From NCBI RefSeq assembly GCF_036850765.1, contig NC_089490.1, positions 241,862,442 through 241,926,441 on the forward strand: 64,000 nt of DNA. The letters run 5' to 3'. How positions within the stretch are numbered: position 1 is the stretch's first letter; the number at the start of each line of letters is the position of its first letter. The notes beneath the pieces were generated by a model. It was not told the origin of the DNA, searched no databases, and was given only the letters and a program-made list of their open reading frames with translations. Positions 13,901 to 23,727 of the stretch are shown in pieces. Origin of the DNA: Saccopteryx bilineata (lineage: Eukaryota > Chordata > Mammalia > Chiroptera > Emballonuridae). The translations under genes were made by a program, and so were the position numbers.

Positions 13901-16900
13901 CTAGAATTAAAATCATGTTATTTTCTTCTCCAAATTCCCTTATACCTTGCCTCTTTATGATACAAAATCAGTTTTTAAGTACCTGTCCAAAATGCAACCT
14001 TAAATATATTTTGTTTTAAATCATTACTTATTGATTATAAATTAAAACCAATTTTTAGATAGAATTTTTAATAATATGTATTTTATTTTTTAAAAAAGCT
14101 ATAAAATAATACAACATGGAAGATGCATATATAAAGAAAATTTTAATTAAATATAATCTTATTACCCCAGGAAAATTTGTATTAGTTATATTTTAACACC
14201 TACATTCCCAATCTTTTGTTTCTAAGTACTGAGGTAAGAATTATAAAATAGTTTTAGCCTTACTCTACAATAAAAGGCAATGTATGCTCCTCAAAAGAAA
14301 AACTGAGGACCTACTTGGCTATTTGAAAACTAATACACAGAAGACATTAACTCACAAAGATATACTAGATCAGAGAACCTGTACAACAGCTTAGTGCCTA
14401 GACATAAGTCTCATATTTAGACAGAGCACACCAATGACAAGAATATTTTTTAAAGCAGTGACAAAGGTAATAATCAGAGAAACTTTCATTTACTTTAATC
14501 AACAAATCAACATGAACCAGGTTTGAAAAACAAGTCTAAGAGTTGAGTTTCTTAATATGAATAAACATGGCATTAACATTCAAATTGTTACTCTCATTAC
14601 CCAACTGTGGATTAACTGACTGTACTAACTACCTCTCAATGAATGTGGATCACAATGCTTTTCTTCTCTCCTCTCTCCCTGGAGCCTCTCTAGTTCAAGG
14701 CTTTCTTTAAAATAGATCTGTATGCTGATGCTGATGACTCCCAATTGCTTTCTCTAACCCTGGCCTAACTTGAGGGCTCCAAATAAATGTACCCAGCAGT
14801 GTATTTGACATCTTTCTCTGGATACTTAACAGACTTTTCAAACTAACAAGCTCAATATCATGCTTTTGTAGCAGATTAGTTGCCACAATAATTACCTCCA
14901 ATGAGCCTGTTTCAAGAGTGAACACTTTACATAGCTAGAAATATAGGGTTGTTGTATTCTGCTGCTAAAAAGTGGAAATCAATTCCTTCACAGGACACTT
15001 CACACCTTTATAAGGTCCAGCTTACCTGTTTAGCTTCAGATTACTTACTACTGGGCAATGATTTTCAAACTGCCCTTACATTGGTTGCTATATCAATCTA
15101 ATGATCACAACCAGCATTATTATTGAAGAGAAAATAAACTATACTACATGTAACAAGACTAAATTGTTTCATGTTAACTTTTATTTCAAATGTGAGTACA
15201 TGTACTAAGTCACGATGTAAAACTTTTGACAGTGAATTGCAGTAAAAAATGTTTGAGTTCTTTCCATTTGCAAAGAGAGGAACTTTCCCACTATCTTGCT
15301 AGCACTTTTCTCTTCCTTTCACACATAAATTCTTCCTTATTCTTCAGTGTTTAATGCAAATATCCCAAAATTAAAAGATACCTTTTCAGTCTCATCACAT
15401 TGGCAAAAATAGGAAAGTCTACCAAGTGCTGGTGAGAATGTGGGGAATCAGGGAGGCATTCAATGCTCATGGAAAACTGATTTGTACTTCTAATTGCAGC
15501 ATTTTTTATCTAGTGGAAAAACTGGAAACCTAATTACCCAAACAATGGAATACTATACAATGGTTAAAATGAACTAATATATACCAACATAGATAAGCTT
15601 CAAAACCACTAATAAAGAAAAGCAGATTTCTAAAGAACGGGCATATAATCTAAAGAACATAGTATTATTGATGCAACTTTTTAAAAACACAGAATAATAT
15701 TACACTTTCATATGAAGGACTAGATGACACAGGAATGTGAAAAGTATATATAACAATGCCAGGCTAGTGGCTCCCCCTAGGGAGGCAGGGATGGGGGAAA
15801 TTGGAAAGATGGGGCTTTAGTTCTAACTACAACATAGCCTTTAAAATATCTGAAGTAAATATGGCAAAATAAATACCTGCTAAGGCTAGACAGTTCTAGA
15901 CACAGGTGTCTAGTTACTTTTTGAAACTTTTCTATGTGGTAGAAATAGCTCCTAACTGAAAATCAACACTTTAAAAGGATCACTATAGAGTCTACTTAGT
16001 AGTTAAAGAAATACTCAAAGGTCTTCTTTCTCCTTCATTCCTGCCCTTCCCCAAATCATTCTCTCCCTTCTCTGAATTCCCATGGACCACTTATAATACA
16101 ATTTAATAAGATGCAGTCCTTGCCTTCAAGTCTAGAGCAGAAAGAATCACAACAGATTATACTCGAAAGTGGAACCCTTAAAAACGTTAAGTGTTATATA
16201 AGATACAGTGAAGAATACCTAACATAATCCTGGTGGCCAGAGAGAGGCACAACAAGGTTCCCAAGGATGGCTACTGAAAGTAAAGGGGAGAGGACTACAA
16301 AGTGAAGACAATGAGTGATGTAAATGAAATCATCGTGAAATAGTATCTTCACCTACCAGGCTGGCAAAGACACCACAATGTGATTAACTACCTATGGTAA
16401 AACAAGCACCTTCATTGCTGGTTAAGGTGTTTATTGGTACAGCCTCTAAGAGAAGCCACCTGGCGATACCTATTAAAATTTCAAATGCACATGCCTTTTG
16501 GCTCAGCAATTCCACTTTCAGGTATTAATCTTAGAGCTTGATTCACATATGTAGGAATTAACACAAATGTTATTCATTATTCATTACAGAATATATTTTA
16601 ATAAATTAAGGCACCTGCACACAATGAAATACTGCACATACTGCTAAAAAAAAAAACAGATGCAGAATACCTTAAATAAACGTTATCATTAAACAGAGGC
16701 CTGAGGCAAAAAGAATATTTCACTGTTGATTTTTGTGTACAGATTATTTCTGGAAGGAAACAGAAGAATTGATCAGAAATGAAGTTCAACAGGTAGAGAG
16801 GAACCAGTTCATGAAGCAACTTGTCTGACACACTTAAAAAGATCATGAAGGTTCACCCACAGCAGTGTTTCTCAAAGTGTGACCCAAGGACCACTTGCAA

Positions 16901-19900
16901 ACCTGAAAAGCAGTGGTTTAAACATGCTGAGTCAGCAACCTTAAGGGTGTGAGTTCAGAGAGGCAGAGTCTGGAAGTTCTCCACAAACAGAATCATAATC
17001 TTGGGGGCGGGGGAAGCTTAAAATTCAGGCATCTTCGTTTTAACAAATTCCAGGTGACTCTACAGGTTATGAGGAGTTTTTAAGGCATTCTAAGTAGACG
17101 AGTCAAGAGGCCTGATGCTCATGTTAGATACACCACACTGGTGCCTGTGTCTGTAAGATTGGAGAGGAGTGAGGTTTCCGTTGGAAGGCACTGGCAGTAT
17201 TCCATATCCTGTTCTTCCATTTGATAAATGCATTGCATACACTATACTCACTGCACTCCATGTGGCAAAAGTATTATCTGCCCAAGAACTACAACCTAAG
17301 CTACACCAATGTTTTCAGAAAACAGAGTAAGAGAAACAAAATCCAAGGCGCTACATCCCCAAATCTGTTCACAAGGTGGAAACTGGGAATAGTTTAATCC
17401 TATAAACTAGAGAATGCTAAATAAAATTATTCTATCTCATTCTGGAAATAATTTTTTCTAAAAACTATAAGTGAGAACCATTAAAGGGGGTTGCATTTGG
17501 GGTTGTAATACTTGCAACTGGGGGAGAGGAGGGTGAAAACTGCTCATTTCTTATTTGGTATATGGCAAAATATTGTTAAATGAAACCTTTTTGGTCAGTC
17601 AGCTCTGATTCATCTAAAGGTCTAATTTGTGAGTCTCTTGGATTCTGTTAATAAAAGTTCCTTATTTGCCTACAGCTACATCTCTTATGATGTAATAATA
17701 GTTTATATTAATAATAGTTTAGTATTTAATAGTTTAATAATAGTTTAATCCTTGCAAGGTCATATGCCAGTTGAGAAAAACTCCTTGACTGGAAGTCCTC
17801 AAGTCACAAGAAAAGTTGTTGATCAGTAAGGGGAAGGGAAAAGCAAAACTTAAAAATTAAGCAACATAACCACCATGGAAGAGTAGCTGAAAGTCAAACA
17901 TGATGAAATATGAGGGATGTAAACCTATTTTACACATGCTTTATTAATGAAGAAGTATTTCTTCTAATTGTTATCATTTCTACAGTTAAAAAACCAGGAG
18001 GCTTCAAGGATATAAAATTACATTGGTATTCCATCCCTCATCTTCCCTTTGTACTTTAACAAGTAACCTAAGTAACCTAATGGAGATCTATTTTCAACAA
18101 AAGCACCACCACCACTACCAAAAAAAGAGAATCCTTTGATACGAACTTCAGGTTACCATGACAGTACAGACAAAGCAACCATGGTGCCTGAAGACTCAAG
18201 TAAGCACACATGGCTACTTTCTTTCATACCTAATTCACATGATTTGTATACCAGTCTCTTTTACTCTCAACTAAATAACAAACAGTATTAATCATCTTTC
18301 CACTCCTAATACAGAATCCTATTTTAGAACAACTTCACACAGCCTAGTTTTCTTTGGCCTGTTCCTGATCACTGGTCTGGGATCCACCTAATTCTATTCT
18401 ATTCTGAATAATGGCCTTCATATAAATGAGAAAACTAATCCGATAAAATTTAATTGAAATAACTATTTCAAAACTGTGTGTTCTGTAGTCCAAAAGTTTT
18501 ACTTCAAAGTTTTCTTATCCTGAACAGCATTACCTATCCATAGACAAATATTTACCTACTAAGAGATTTCTCTTCAGATAGTAAGTGGGTACATTAGGCA
18601 GTTTGCTTTTTAAAAACTTACTGACTCTCCTATATTTAAAAAGTTGTGATCAGTGGCAATCTAGTTAAGAGGTCCAAAAATTAATCTAATTCAGATGCCA
18701 CCCATTTTCTTGAGGTCTTGAAAAAGTTAAGCAGTTTCAAAACACCAGCCTTTCTGAGGCTTTGGAGGCTATCCAGTCCGACCCGAGTATTCCACACATG
18801 CAAAACTAGGGAAAAGCACTTGGAAAACTGACAGTACTACACAAAAAATATTGTTTTCACCCATCAATCCCAGATAAGTTAAAAAAGAAAAAGACTCATA
18901 GGAAGGATGTTTACCACACAGAACCTGGGCATAAGATTCCAACCTCCTAACCCAAACTCTAAACATCCCAATCAAGTGTACTATTGAATATTTTAAAAAT
19001 CATTATGGGTGACTCCAATCAAGTTGTATGAAGAACACATTTATGGGTATATGGCCTTTGACAAATTCTAAAAAGTACATCTTGGAAAATTAAAAGTACA
19101 ATACAGTCAAGGTACATACCAAAACAGAAACACCTGCTTCTGATATTATTCACTGCCTCGGCCCAATTTCACACCCTAACACAAACTTAGCTACTTCAAC
19201 CTCCTGCTCTACCTGTTTTAACTGATTGCTTCCTATCAATTCCTACATTCAAACACTTAGGGAAAGGAGAGAAGACAAATCTGCACCTAGCATGTCATCA
19301 GATGAATGCAGGGCCTCTCTTTAATCCACTCATTCTAAAGAATCAAAAAGTTTAATGATGAAAATAGATTCAGTACTTAAGCAAAGATGATTTACAACTT
19401 TATTTGGATACTTCCACAAAAAAAATTTGCTGAAGATTACAAAGCAGAAGTTCAGAACAAGAACAGGCTATCTATTCTTGTACAGAATTCTACAAGAGTA
19501 GAGTTATAGGCAATTAATCCCAACGCCTTTTGTTGCATTGTGTCAACAATTAGAGATCTCCAATGGAGGTTTTTGTAGACATGTTCACGTAAGCATCCTC
19601 TCTCTCCTTTTCCTCAAGTACAATAGGTGGATGGGGACCTGGGATCAAAAGTTTCAAAAGGACAGGTTTCAACAAGAATACTACTCAGGGTTTCTTCCTT
19701 AGATGGACTGCAAAAATATTACCGAAAGTAGTCTTTTGTGCAGGTACTGCTTATATATAGACATCGGCTCTTTATTGCATAATCATCAGGTTTGCCTACC
19801 CTTTGTCTAGACCAGGGGTCCCCAAACTACGGCCCACGGGCCACATGCGGCCCCCTAAGGACATTTATCCGGCCCCACCGCACTTCCAGAAGGGGCACCT

Positions 19901-21078
19901 CTTTCATTGGTGGTCAGTGAAAGGAGCATAGTTCCCATTGAAATACTGGTCAGTTTGTTGATTTAAATTTACTTGTTCTTTATTTTAAATATTATATTTC
20001 TTCCCGTTTTGTTTTTTTTACTTTAAAATAAGATATGTGCAGTATGCATAGGGATTTGTTCATAGGGTTTTTTTTTTTATAGTCCAGCCCTCCAACAGTC
20101 TGAGGGACAGTGAACGCCCCTGTGTAAAAAGTTTGGGGACCCCTGGTCTAGACCTTTCTACTTAATATATTCAAAGTCAAATTTTCTCCCTTGCTCTTCC
20201 CAGCACCAGAGACACGTGCGTTTTTGTTTTTTTTTTAAGATAAACTGTTAGAACTTCGTCTGACCAGCACGTTCCAGCACGGATAGGGCTCACCCAGAGC
20301 GGCTCTACCGAGTATCCAGGGACTCGGTCCTGCAGAGGAAAAGGGGGTGTGTCCGCGGCACCTCGGCCCTCGCAGCGGCGGCCCGGGTCCTGCGCTCTCA
20401 GGCGGCTTAGGAGCTCTCTCCAGAGAGTCCGGACGTAGCGACGGGCCAGCCCTTCTGGGGGGGGGGGGGGTCTTGCTACTATTCCCAATAAGGGGGTAAG
20501 GGTGAGGAGCTAAGGACCAACTGCATCCCTGAACCCCTCCGAGTGTGGGAGCCCCTCGTGCCCCCTCCAAGGCTTCCTAGAGACGCCTCCGCCTCGGGGA
20601 GGTCTCTGCACGAACAGTGACCCTGTCCCTCGCCATCTCTCGCACACACAGAGGCGACGGGGGACCTACGAGAGAAGCCAGAGGGAGTGGGGACCGCGGG
20701 CAGGGCCGGCAAAGCATTTAGTGCGCCTCGGGGAGGAGGTTCTGGCCCAGACGCAGGGTGCGGGCCGCTGGGACCCACCAGCTGCTTCAGGTCCTCCTCC
20801 GAGAGCTCCGCGTAACGGTACCGCTGCTGCTCGAACTCGTACCGGGTGGTTTTGGCCATCACCACCACCCGGGACGGGCGGAAGCCGCCGTCGGGGCGGC
20901 TGCCGCGGCCCGCCAGCTCGCGCGGCGTCCCGTGCCCCAGGCGCCGTCGGCCGTCCCCGTCCCCGCCGAACCGCGGCCGCGCGGCGGAGCCTCCCGCGCC
21001 CGGGCCCCTCAGCGCTGCCGCCCGGCCGCCCGCTACCCGACGACAGCTGCCCAGCAGGAAGCCTCGGTAGCAAGTCAT
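1190..21078 (-). CDS. NADK2: NADK2, mitochondrial NAD kinase, 5' seven coding exons (partial gene)
   Basis: NADK2 phosphorylates NAD+ to NADP+ with ATP in the mitochondrial matrix and so supplies mitochondrial NADPH. Joined on the minus strand, seven exons give 860 nt (about 287 residues of roughly 440) with every GT-AG junction and phase consistent. The order is: an Arg/Ala/Gly-rich transit-like N-terminus (residues 1-60), the KTTRYEFEQQRYRYAELSEE segment, GSSYTGLLERHHIHTKNVEH, EYDEETVRWADAVIAAGG, the NAD-kinase signature GGDGT at the exon 3/4 junction, a GVNTDPERSEG loop, and ALNEVFIGESLSSR. I recognise it from near-identity to remembered human NADK2. Exons for the rest of the C-terminal fold lie left of the window. 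No frameshift or stop was seen. RANBP3L lies upstream on the same strand, as in human 5p13.2. Confidence 0.96.
1269..2064 (-). other. NADK2 intron 6
   Basis: Bounded by a gtaggt donor and a CATACCTGCAG acceptor. The open frames here have no recognisable homology; nothing else was seen. Confidence 0.75.
2065..2201 (-). CDS. NADK2: NADK2 coding exon 6
   Basis: 137 nt, acceptor TTCTCTAAG, donor gtaggt. It encodes WLSRQRIRLYLEGTGINPVP then VDLHEQQLSLKQHSRAFNIE and RVHDA. Compared with the remembered human sequence, a Trp in RWLWRQ is Ser here. The last base plus two bases of exon 7 form an Arg codon. Confidence 0.94.
2202..3911 (-). other. NADK2 intron 5
   Basis: Contains one intact SINE (2523-2918). 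The remainder, 2940-3911, is unremarkable AT-rich sequence. Confidence 0.75.
2523..2918 (+). repeat. Rhin-1-type tRNA-derived SINE, full length
   Basis: Begins GGCCCTGGCCGGTTGGCTCA with a tRNA-like head (B-box GGTTCGATTCCC). It continues through a GAGAAGCGCCCATTTGCTTC body to an A-rich tail. It is flanked by an identical 17-bp duplication, AAAAAGTATAAGATATA, at 2506-2522 and 2919-2935. The intact duplication marks a fairly recent insertion. Confidence 0.93.
3912..3995 (-). CDS. NADK2: NADK2 coding exon 5
   Basis: 84 nt, acceptor ATAAAG, donor gtaaga. It encodes SEGHLCLPVRYTHSFPEAL then HKFYRGEF, and both flanking Arg codons are split. It lies about 6.3 kb from exon 4. Confidence 0.95.
4372..4715 (+). 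repeat. VES-type tRNA-derived SINE
   Basis: Starts AGCCTGACCAGGCGGTGGTG, has a B-box-like GGTTCAAGACC and a CT-rich tail ending in A-rich sequence. The 14-bp duplication AAACCACCAATCTC lies at 4358-4371 and 4716-4729. It carries the extra CACCAGCTTGAG/GGTCGCTGG internal segment. Confidence 0.9.
4928..5320 (-). repeat. Rhin-1-type SINE, minus orientation
   Basis: A (TTTA)n tract leads into the reverse complement of the SINE and ends CGCCAGGGCC. The duplication AGAAGACAATTTTTT flanks it (4913-4927 and from 5322). The tail has expanded as a tetranucleotide repeat at about 4930-4972. Confidence 0.9.
6220..6435 (+). repeat. Ancient LTR fragment (ERVL-MaLR-like, low certainty)
   Basis: The end resembles the common MaLR terminus: a TGAGAGATAAT-like start, TTTTGAGTTCTGGAGCAATT, then GATACCTAATACAG. 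It is diverged and has no coding capacity. Confidence 0.4.
7290..7590 (+). repeat. L1 3' end fragment, sense
   Basis: Carries the L1 3'-UTR-like stretch with TGGACATCATGATGACTACA, the AACTCATTATGTTAATCATTT block and a final TACACCTCAATAAAGC before an A-rich end. Confidence 0.7.
8217..8321. repeat. Short palindromic repeat (MITE-like)
   Basis: About 105 bp with inverted ends GTGACCAAC and GTTGGTCAC, and inner CAGTTTGCCTGGGACT paired loosely with AACTGGGAAAGTCCC. It resembles a widespread mammalian palindromic DNA-transposon relic; the family name is not certain. Confidence 0.55.
10323..10404 (-). CDS. NADK2: NADK2 coding exon 4 (GGDGT motif)
   Basis: 82 nt, acceptor GCTTTAG, donor gtaagg. 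It encodes DGTMLLAASKVLDRLKPVIG followed by VNTDPE and a split Arg codon. With the end of exon 3 it forms the GGDGT nucleotide-binding signature of NAD kinases. Confidence 0.96.
10573..10712 (-). repeat. MER20-like hAT fragment
   Basis: Shows CCAGATAATTTTAGGCTGTC, CCTGACCTCTGCCCATTAGA and TGCCAGTAGCATCCCC, which follow the reverse strand of the MER20 consensus as remembered. Old and diverged. Confidence 0.65.
10720..11468 (-). repeat. hAT-like non-autonomous element split by a SINE
   Basis: The reverse complement of the element at 58510-58861: CTAGTGGGCATTCCAGCTTT near the left, AAAGGTTGACTATCCCTG at the right end (11468). A Rhin-1 SINE interrupts it at 10898-11288. The left terminal repeat is decayed or lost, so the left edge is approximate. 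Confidence 0.82.
10898..11288 (-). repeat. Rhin-1-type SINE nested in a hAT element
   Basis: T-rich start, reverse SINE body and terminal GGCCAGGGCC, flanked by AAGTAATT at 10890-10897 and 11289-11296. Removing it with one duplication restores continuity with the intact copy at 58.5 kb. Confidence 0.92.
11994..12082 (-). CDS. NADK2: NADK2 coding exon 3
   Basis: 89 nt between an ATTTTAG acceptor and a gtaata donor. It encodes NEGIEVRLVKRREYDEE and then TVRWADAVIAAGG. The final Gly codon is split with exon 4, so the GGDGT catalytic motif spans the junction. Confidence 0.95.
12083..13133 (-). other. NADK2 intron 2
   Basis: Contains one VES SINE at 12523-12697. Nothing else was recognised. Confidence 0.75.
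12523..12697 (+). repeat. VES-type SINE
   Basis: A 175-bp short form beginning GGCCCTGGCCAGTTAGCTAA with a B-box-like GGTTCAATCCCC. The 13-bp duplication AAAATACTTTCTA lies at 12510-12522 and 12698-12710. Confidence 0.9.
13134..13222 (-). CDS. NADK2: NADK2 coding exon 2
   Basis: 89 nt. The acceptor is a TTTTATTTTGATGTAG tract and the donor gtaagt. It encodes LALKGSSYTGLLERHHIHTK and then NVEHILESL, ending in a split Arg codon completed by the next exon. Intron 1 upstream is about 7.6 kb. Confidence 0.95.
15380..15880 (+). repeat. Old L1-type fragment
   Basis: Resembles the L1 ORF2 end and 3' region: GCAAAAATAGGAAAGTCTAC, GGTGAGAATGTGGGG and GGAATACTATACAATGGTTA. Diverged, without a usable reading frame; the edges are approximate. 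Confidence 0.55.
16320..16660 (+). repeat. Old L1-type fragment
   Basis: Carries TTCACCTACCAGGCTGGCAA, TTGGCTCAGCAATTCCACTT and the AATGAAATACTGCACA block typical of old L1 3' regions. The edges are approximate. Confidence 0.5.
16862..17095. repeat. MER5A-like hAT relic
   Basis: Starts CAGTGTTTCTCAAAGTGTGA and later reads TTTTAACAAATTCCAGGTGA, as in the MER5A consensus. Heavily diverged. Confidence 0.6.
19813..20145. mobile_element. hAT non-autonomous transposon, complete
   Basis: 333 bp with inverted ends CAGGGGTCCCCAAACT and AGTTTGGGGACCCCTG. It is flanked by a perfect 8-bp duplication GTCTAGAC at 19805-19812 and 20146-20153. The interior has GGCCACATGCGGCC and no coding frame. Confidence 0.93.
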
Positions 21079-21660
21079 GCTCGGCCGGACAGAGGTGACA
21101 GGCTCGGGCGCTCGCCTCCGCTCCCCGCGGGCAGGTGCGCACGCCACCCGCGCCTCCCCAGCCTCCCACTCCGCGCCGGGCGCCCAGAGGTTAAGTGCAG
21201 GGCCGTGCGTGGCCCGCGCCGCGAGGGGGACGTGCCGGACGTTGACGGAGGCGGAGAAAGCCGGACGATTGGAAGGGGGACAGCCCACGCGAGGTAAAGG
21301 TGGGCGGGGAAGAGCTGGAGGCCACAGGGTGGTGGGCTCTGTTTGTTTGGGTGCGTTTCCATCCGCGCCTGCGCAGAGTCCGCTTCGCCGCCCGGGGACC
21401 AACTTCCCGCTCCACCCCCTCCTATCCGAGCTCTCCCGCCCAAGCCAACTCTGCCAGCCAATCAGCCCTCTGCCAACTCTCTCAGCCAATCGAGGCCCGC
21501 TGCGGTTTCGGAGCCCGAGGAACTGCGGGGATTGGCTGCGACCGGGGGAGGGCTGGGATTCTATTTGGCATTCGAGCTGCCCTAAGGAATCCAGCTGGAC
21601 CCACCCGGAGGCCGGCGGGGCTGCGGGTTGGGTGTTTGACGGCCTGGCGGGAGGGCTTGT
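20290..21660. promoter_or_regulatory. CpG island and promoter region of NADK2
   Basis: The interval is strongly GC- and CpG-rich in an otherwise AT-rich window, and it contains NADK2 exon 1. Proximal elements just upstream of the minus-strand start are CCAAT at 21458-21462 and 21486-21490 (plus strand), ATTGG at 21531-21535, and a GGGCGGGG Sp1-type box at 21302-21309. No TATA box was seen, which suits a housekeeping promoter. Such islands are often bidirectional; I see no recognisable plus-strand gene, although a non-coding antisense transcript is possible. Confidence 0.85.
20779..21078 (-). CDS. NADK2: NADK2 coding exon 1 (start codon and transit peptide)
   Basis: Exactly 100 codons from the ATG at 21078, beginning MTCYRGFLLGSC, to the donor after LKQL (donor gtgggt at 20778). 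The start has A at -3 and opens an Arg-rich, acid-poor stretch typical of a mitochondrial presequence. The later part (VVVMAKTTRYEFEQQRYRYA) is highly conserved. A longer frame runs through on both sides, but homology starts at this ATG and ends at this donor. Confidence 0.96.
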
Positions 21661-23366
21661 GCCGCGTGTCTCCTTGCTGCAGTTCTGTCCTTTTTCTTGA
21701 TTACACGTAGGGCTAGACCACAGAAGTCTAGACCGTTTCATTATTGCTCAGGAGAACAGACCCTTTGTTCGTTCATTCAAACAGCGTATGTGAGATGGCT
21801 GACACAAAGCCGGGCCAGGGGCCAGGAGACCTTCTGGAACCAGCTGCACCATTTGTAGGACCTAGTGCAAAAGGAAAATGCGAAGACCGTGCTGCAGAAA
21901 TGACTAAGAATTGCAAGGGAGCAGTAAGCCGAGCACTGAGACATCTAAGCATGGGGCCTGTGGGACTGCACAGGTCTCTGCCCTTGCTGACCGCCAAAAA
22001 AACTTAGCCCAGAGGAAGAAAGAAGAGGGGATAACCTTTGAGGAAGTTGGCGGTTACTGAGTAGAGAAGCCTGGCCAACTGGAGCATTTCTAGATGGGGA
22101 AATAAGATTCAAAAAGTGGGACAAGACCGAATATTTAAGAATGTTAGCAATTTGGACTTGATTCTAGATTTAAGTAGTAGGTAGCCTTTGAGGGCTTTTA
22201 ACCAGAAAGAAGTGGTCCTGAAAGCCATGTTTGATGACTATTGATCTGGCTCTGGCATGTGGAGCACGTTGGAGGCAAGAGGAGGAAGGGAGACTAGGAT
22301 GCTATGGGGATAGTTACAGGTGGACCTGGGCTAGGGAATTAGTAATGAAAGTGAAGAAAATTCTCCTGTTATATGAGGAGACTCAAATGTGCATACCCTA
22401 GTGTTTATCCCCCCCCGCTCCTTGGGTCTACTTGCTCTGACACCCTCTGTTTGTCGTCCTGGCACTATCAGTACCTAGCCTGTGGGCTTTGGGCAGGTTA
22501 CTTCATCTTTCTGGACCCCAGACTTCCCATCTGGAACTGAGGGAGGTGAACTATAGTGATACCAAGGTTCTATTGAGCCTAATTGATTCTAAATCTGTGA
22601 CTCTCGCTTGTCACCTAGTCACTACCACCAACATTCATTCATGTGTTCACTAAATATTTACTGAGGCCCTACTGTGTGCCACATAGTATATTACACTGGG
22701 AAATACATCATGGGGTCTGATAGATGTCTACTTTTAGTAGGTCACTGATCCCTTCCGGCCATGAACTTTGCCTTACAGCAGCTACTGGAAGTGATTTGTA
22801 GTAGAAACTTAAAGCATGCCTCTTAGTTTCTGTGAAATGTTCTAACTTGAACATCCCCAAGGTCCTATCTATTTCTTATTATTGTTACACTTGGTAATTC
22901 ATTAGCTATTAGGAAGGAAGAAAATAGTCACAGATGACACAGGTTTGAAGCTTTGATGTATAGTGGCTATGATCTATTTGACAGAAAAATAATTCTAGAA
23001 AACCAGTTCGGGATCAAAGTCTATGAGTTTGGTCTGGTATATGTGAAATTTCATACCTCTTCTCTTCCCACTCACAGGTAAGAACTCAAATTTTTGGATT
23101 CCCCCCCCCCCCCATTTCCAGCTACAAACTTGGTTACCTTGACATCTCAGTTGGGATATCCCTTTGTCCACTGTTATTTTTGGATCCCATTCCTTTGACC
23201 TCCTCAAACATTACTTCAGGAAGTTACCCTCTTTAATATATCTTTCATTCTCTCTCTACTGAATTTTCTTTTTTATGATTTTAACATGCTCATATCTATG
23301 ACATCTTAAAATTTTTTCAGCCCTTAAGTGCAACATTTGAAATGGTTATCATTTCCTCTGGATAAT

Positions 23367-23727
23367 TTTTTTGTATGTGACAGAGCTAGAGAGAGACAGC
23401 AAGAGGGACTGATAGGGACAGACTGGAAGGGAGAGAGATGAGAAGCATCAGTTCTTTGTTGCACACCTTAGTTTCTCATTTATTGCTTTCTCAAATGTGC
23501 CTTGACCAGAGGACTACAGCAGACCGAGTGACCTCTTCCTCAAGCCAGTGACCTTGGGCTCAAGCTGGTGAGCCTTGCTCAAACCAGATGAGCCCATGCT
23601 CAAACTGGTGACCTTGGGCTCAAGCTGGTGAGCCTTGCTCAAACCAGATGAGCCCATGCTCAAACTGGTGACCTCTGGTTTTGAACCTGGGTCCTCCACG
23701 TCCCAGTCCGACACTCTATCCACTGCT
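23367..23727 (-). repeat. VES-type SINE with internal tandem duplication
   Basis: The reverse VES body (GATGAGAAGCATCAGTTCTT, TGTGCCTTGACCAGA, GGGTCCTCC and ACTCTATCCACTGC). It is truncated at the head end, and flanking duplications are not clear. Confidence 0.8.
23551..23670. repeat. Two perfect 60-bp tandem repeats inside a SINE
   Basis: Bases 23551-23610 and 23611-23670 are identical. Each begins ACCTTGGGCTCAAGCTGGTG, and a partial third unit (ACCT) follows. Confidence 0.95.

Larger units (their letters stand above)
13223..20778 (-). other. NADK2 intron 1
   Basis: 7.6 kb, AT-rich. Holds old L1-type fragments at about 15.38-15.88 and 16.2-16.66 kb, a MER5A-like element at 16.86-17.1 kb and a hAT MITE at 19.81-20.15 kb. 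From 13.23 to 15.3 kb and 17.1 to 19.8 kb I see no gene or clear repeat. Confidence 0.75.

Noticed and set aside
20721..21297. Plus-strand open frames of 125-207 codons opposite NADK2 exon 1
   Set aside because: Shadow frames of a CpG island, with Arg/Pro/Ala-rich low-complexity translation and no homology.
20479..21741. 420-codon minus-strand open frame over the CpG island
   Set aside because: GC-rich DNA has few stops. Only the 100 codons 20779-21078 match NADK2; the flanks are 5' UTR or promoter and intron 1.
21744..22007. Plus-strand 87-codon open frame as a divergent gene from the CpG island
   Set aside because: Sequence such as GGACCTAGTGCAAAAGGAAA looks like a diverged repeat, and no protein family was recognised.
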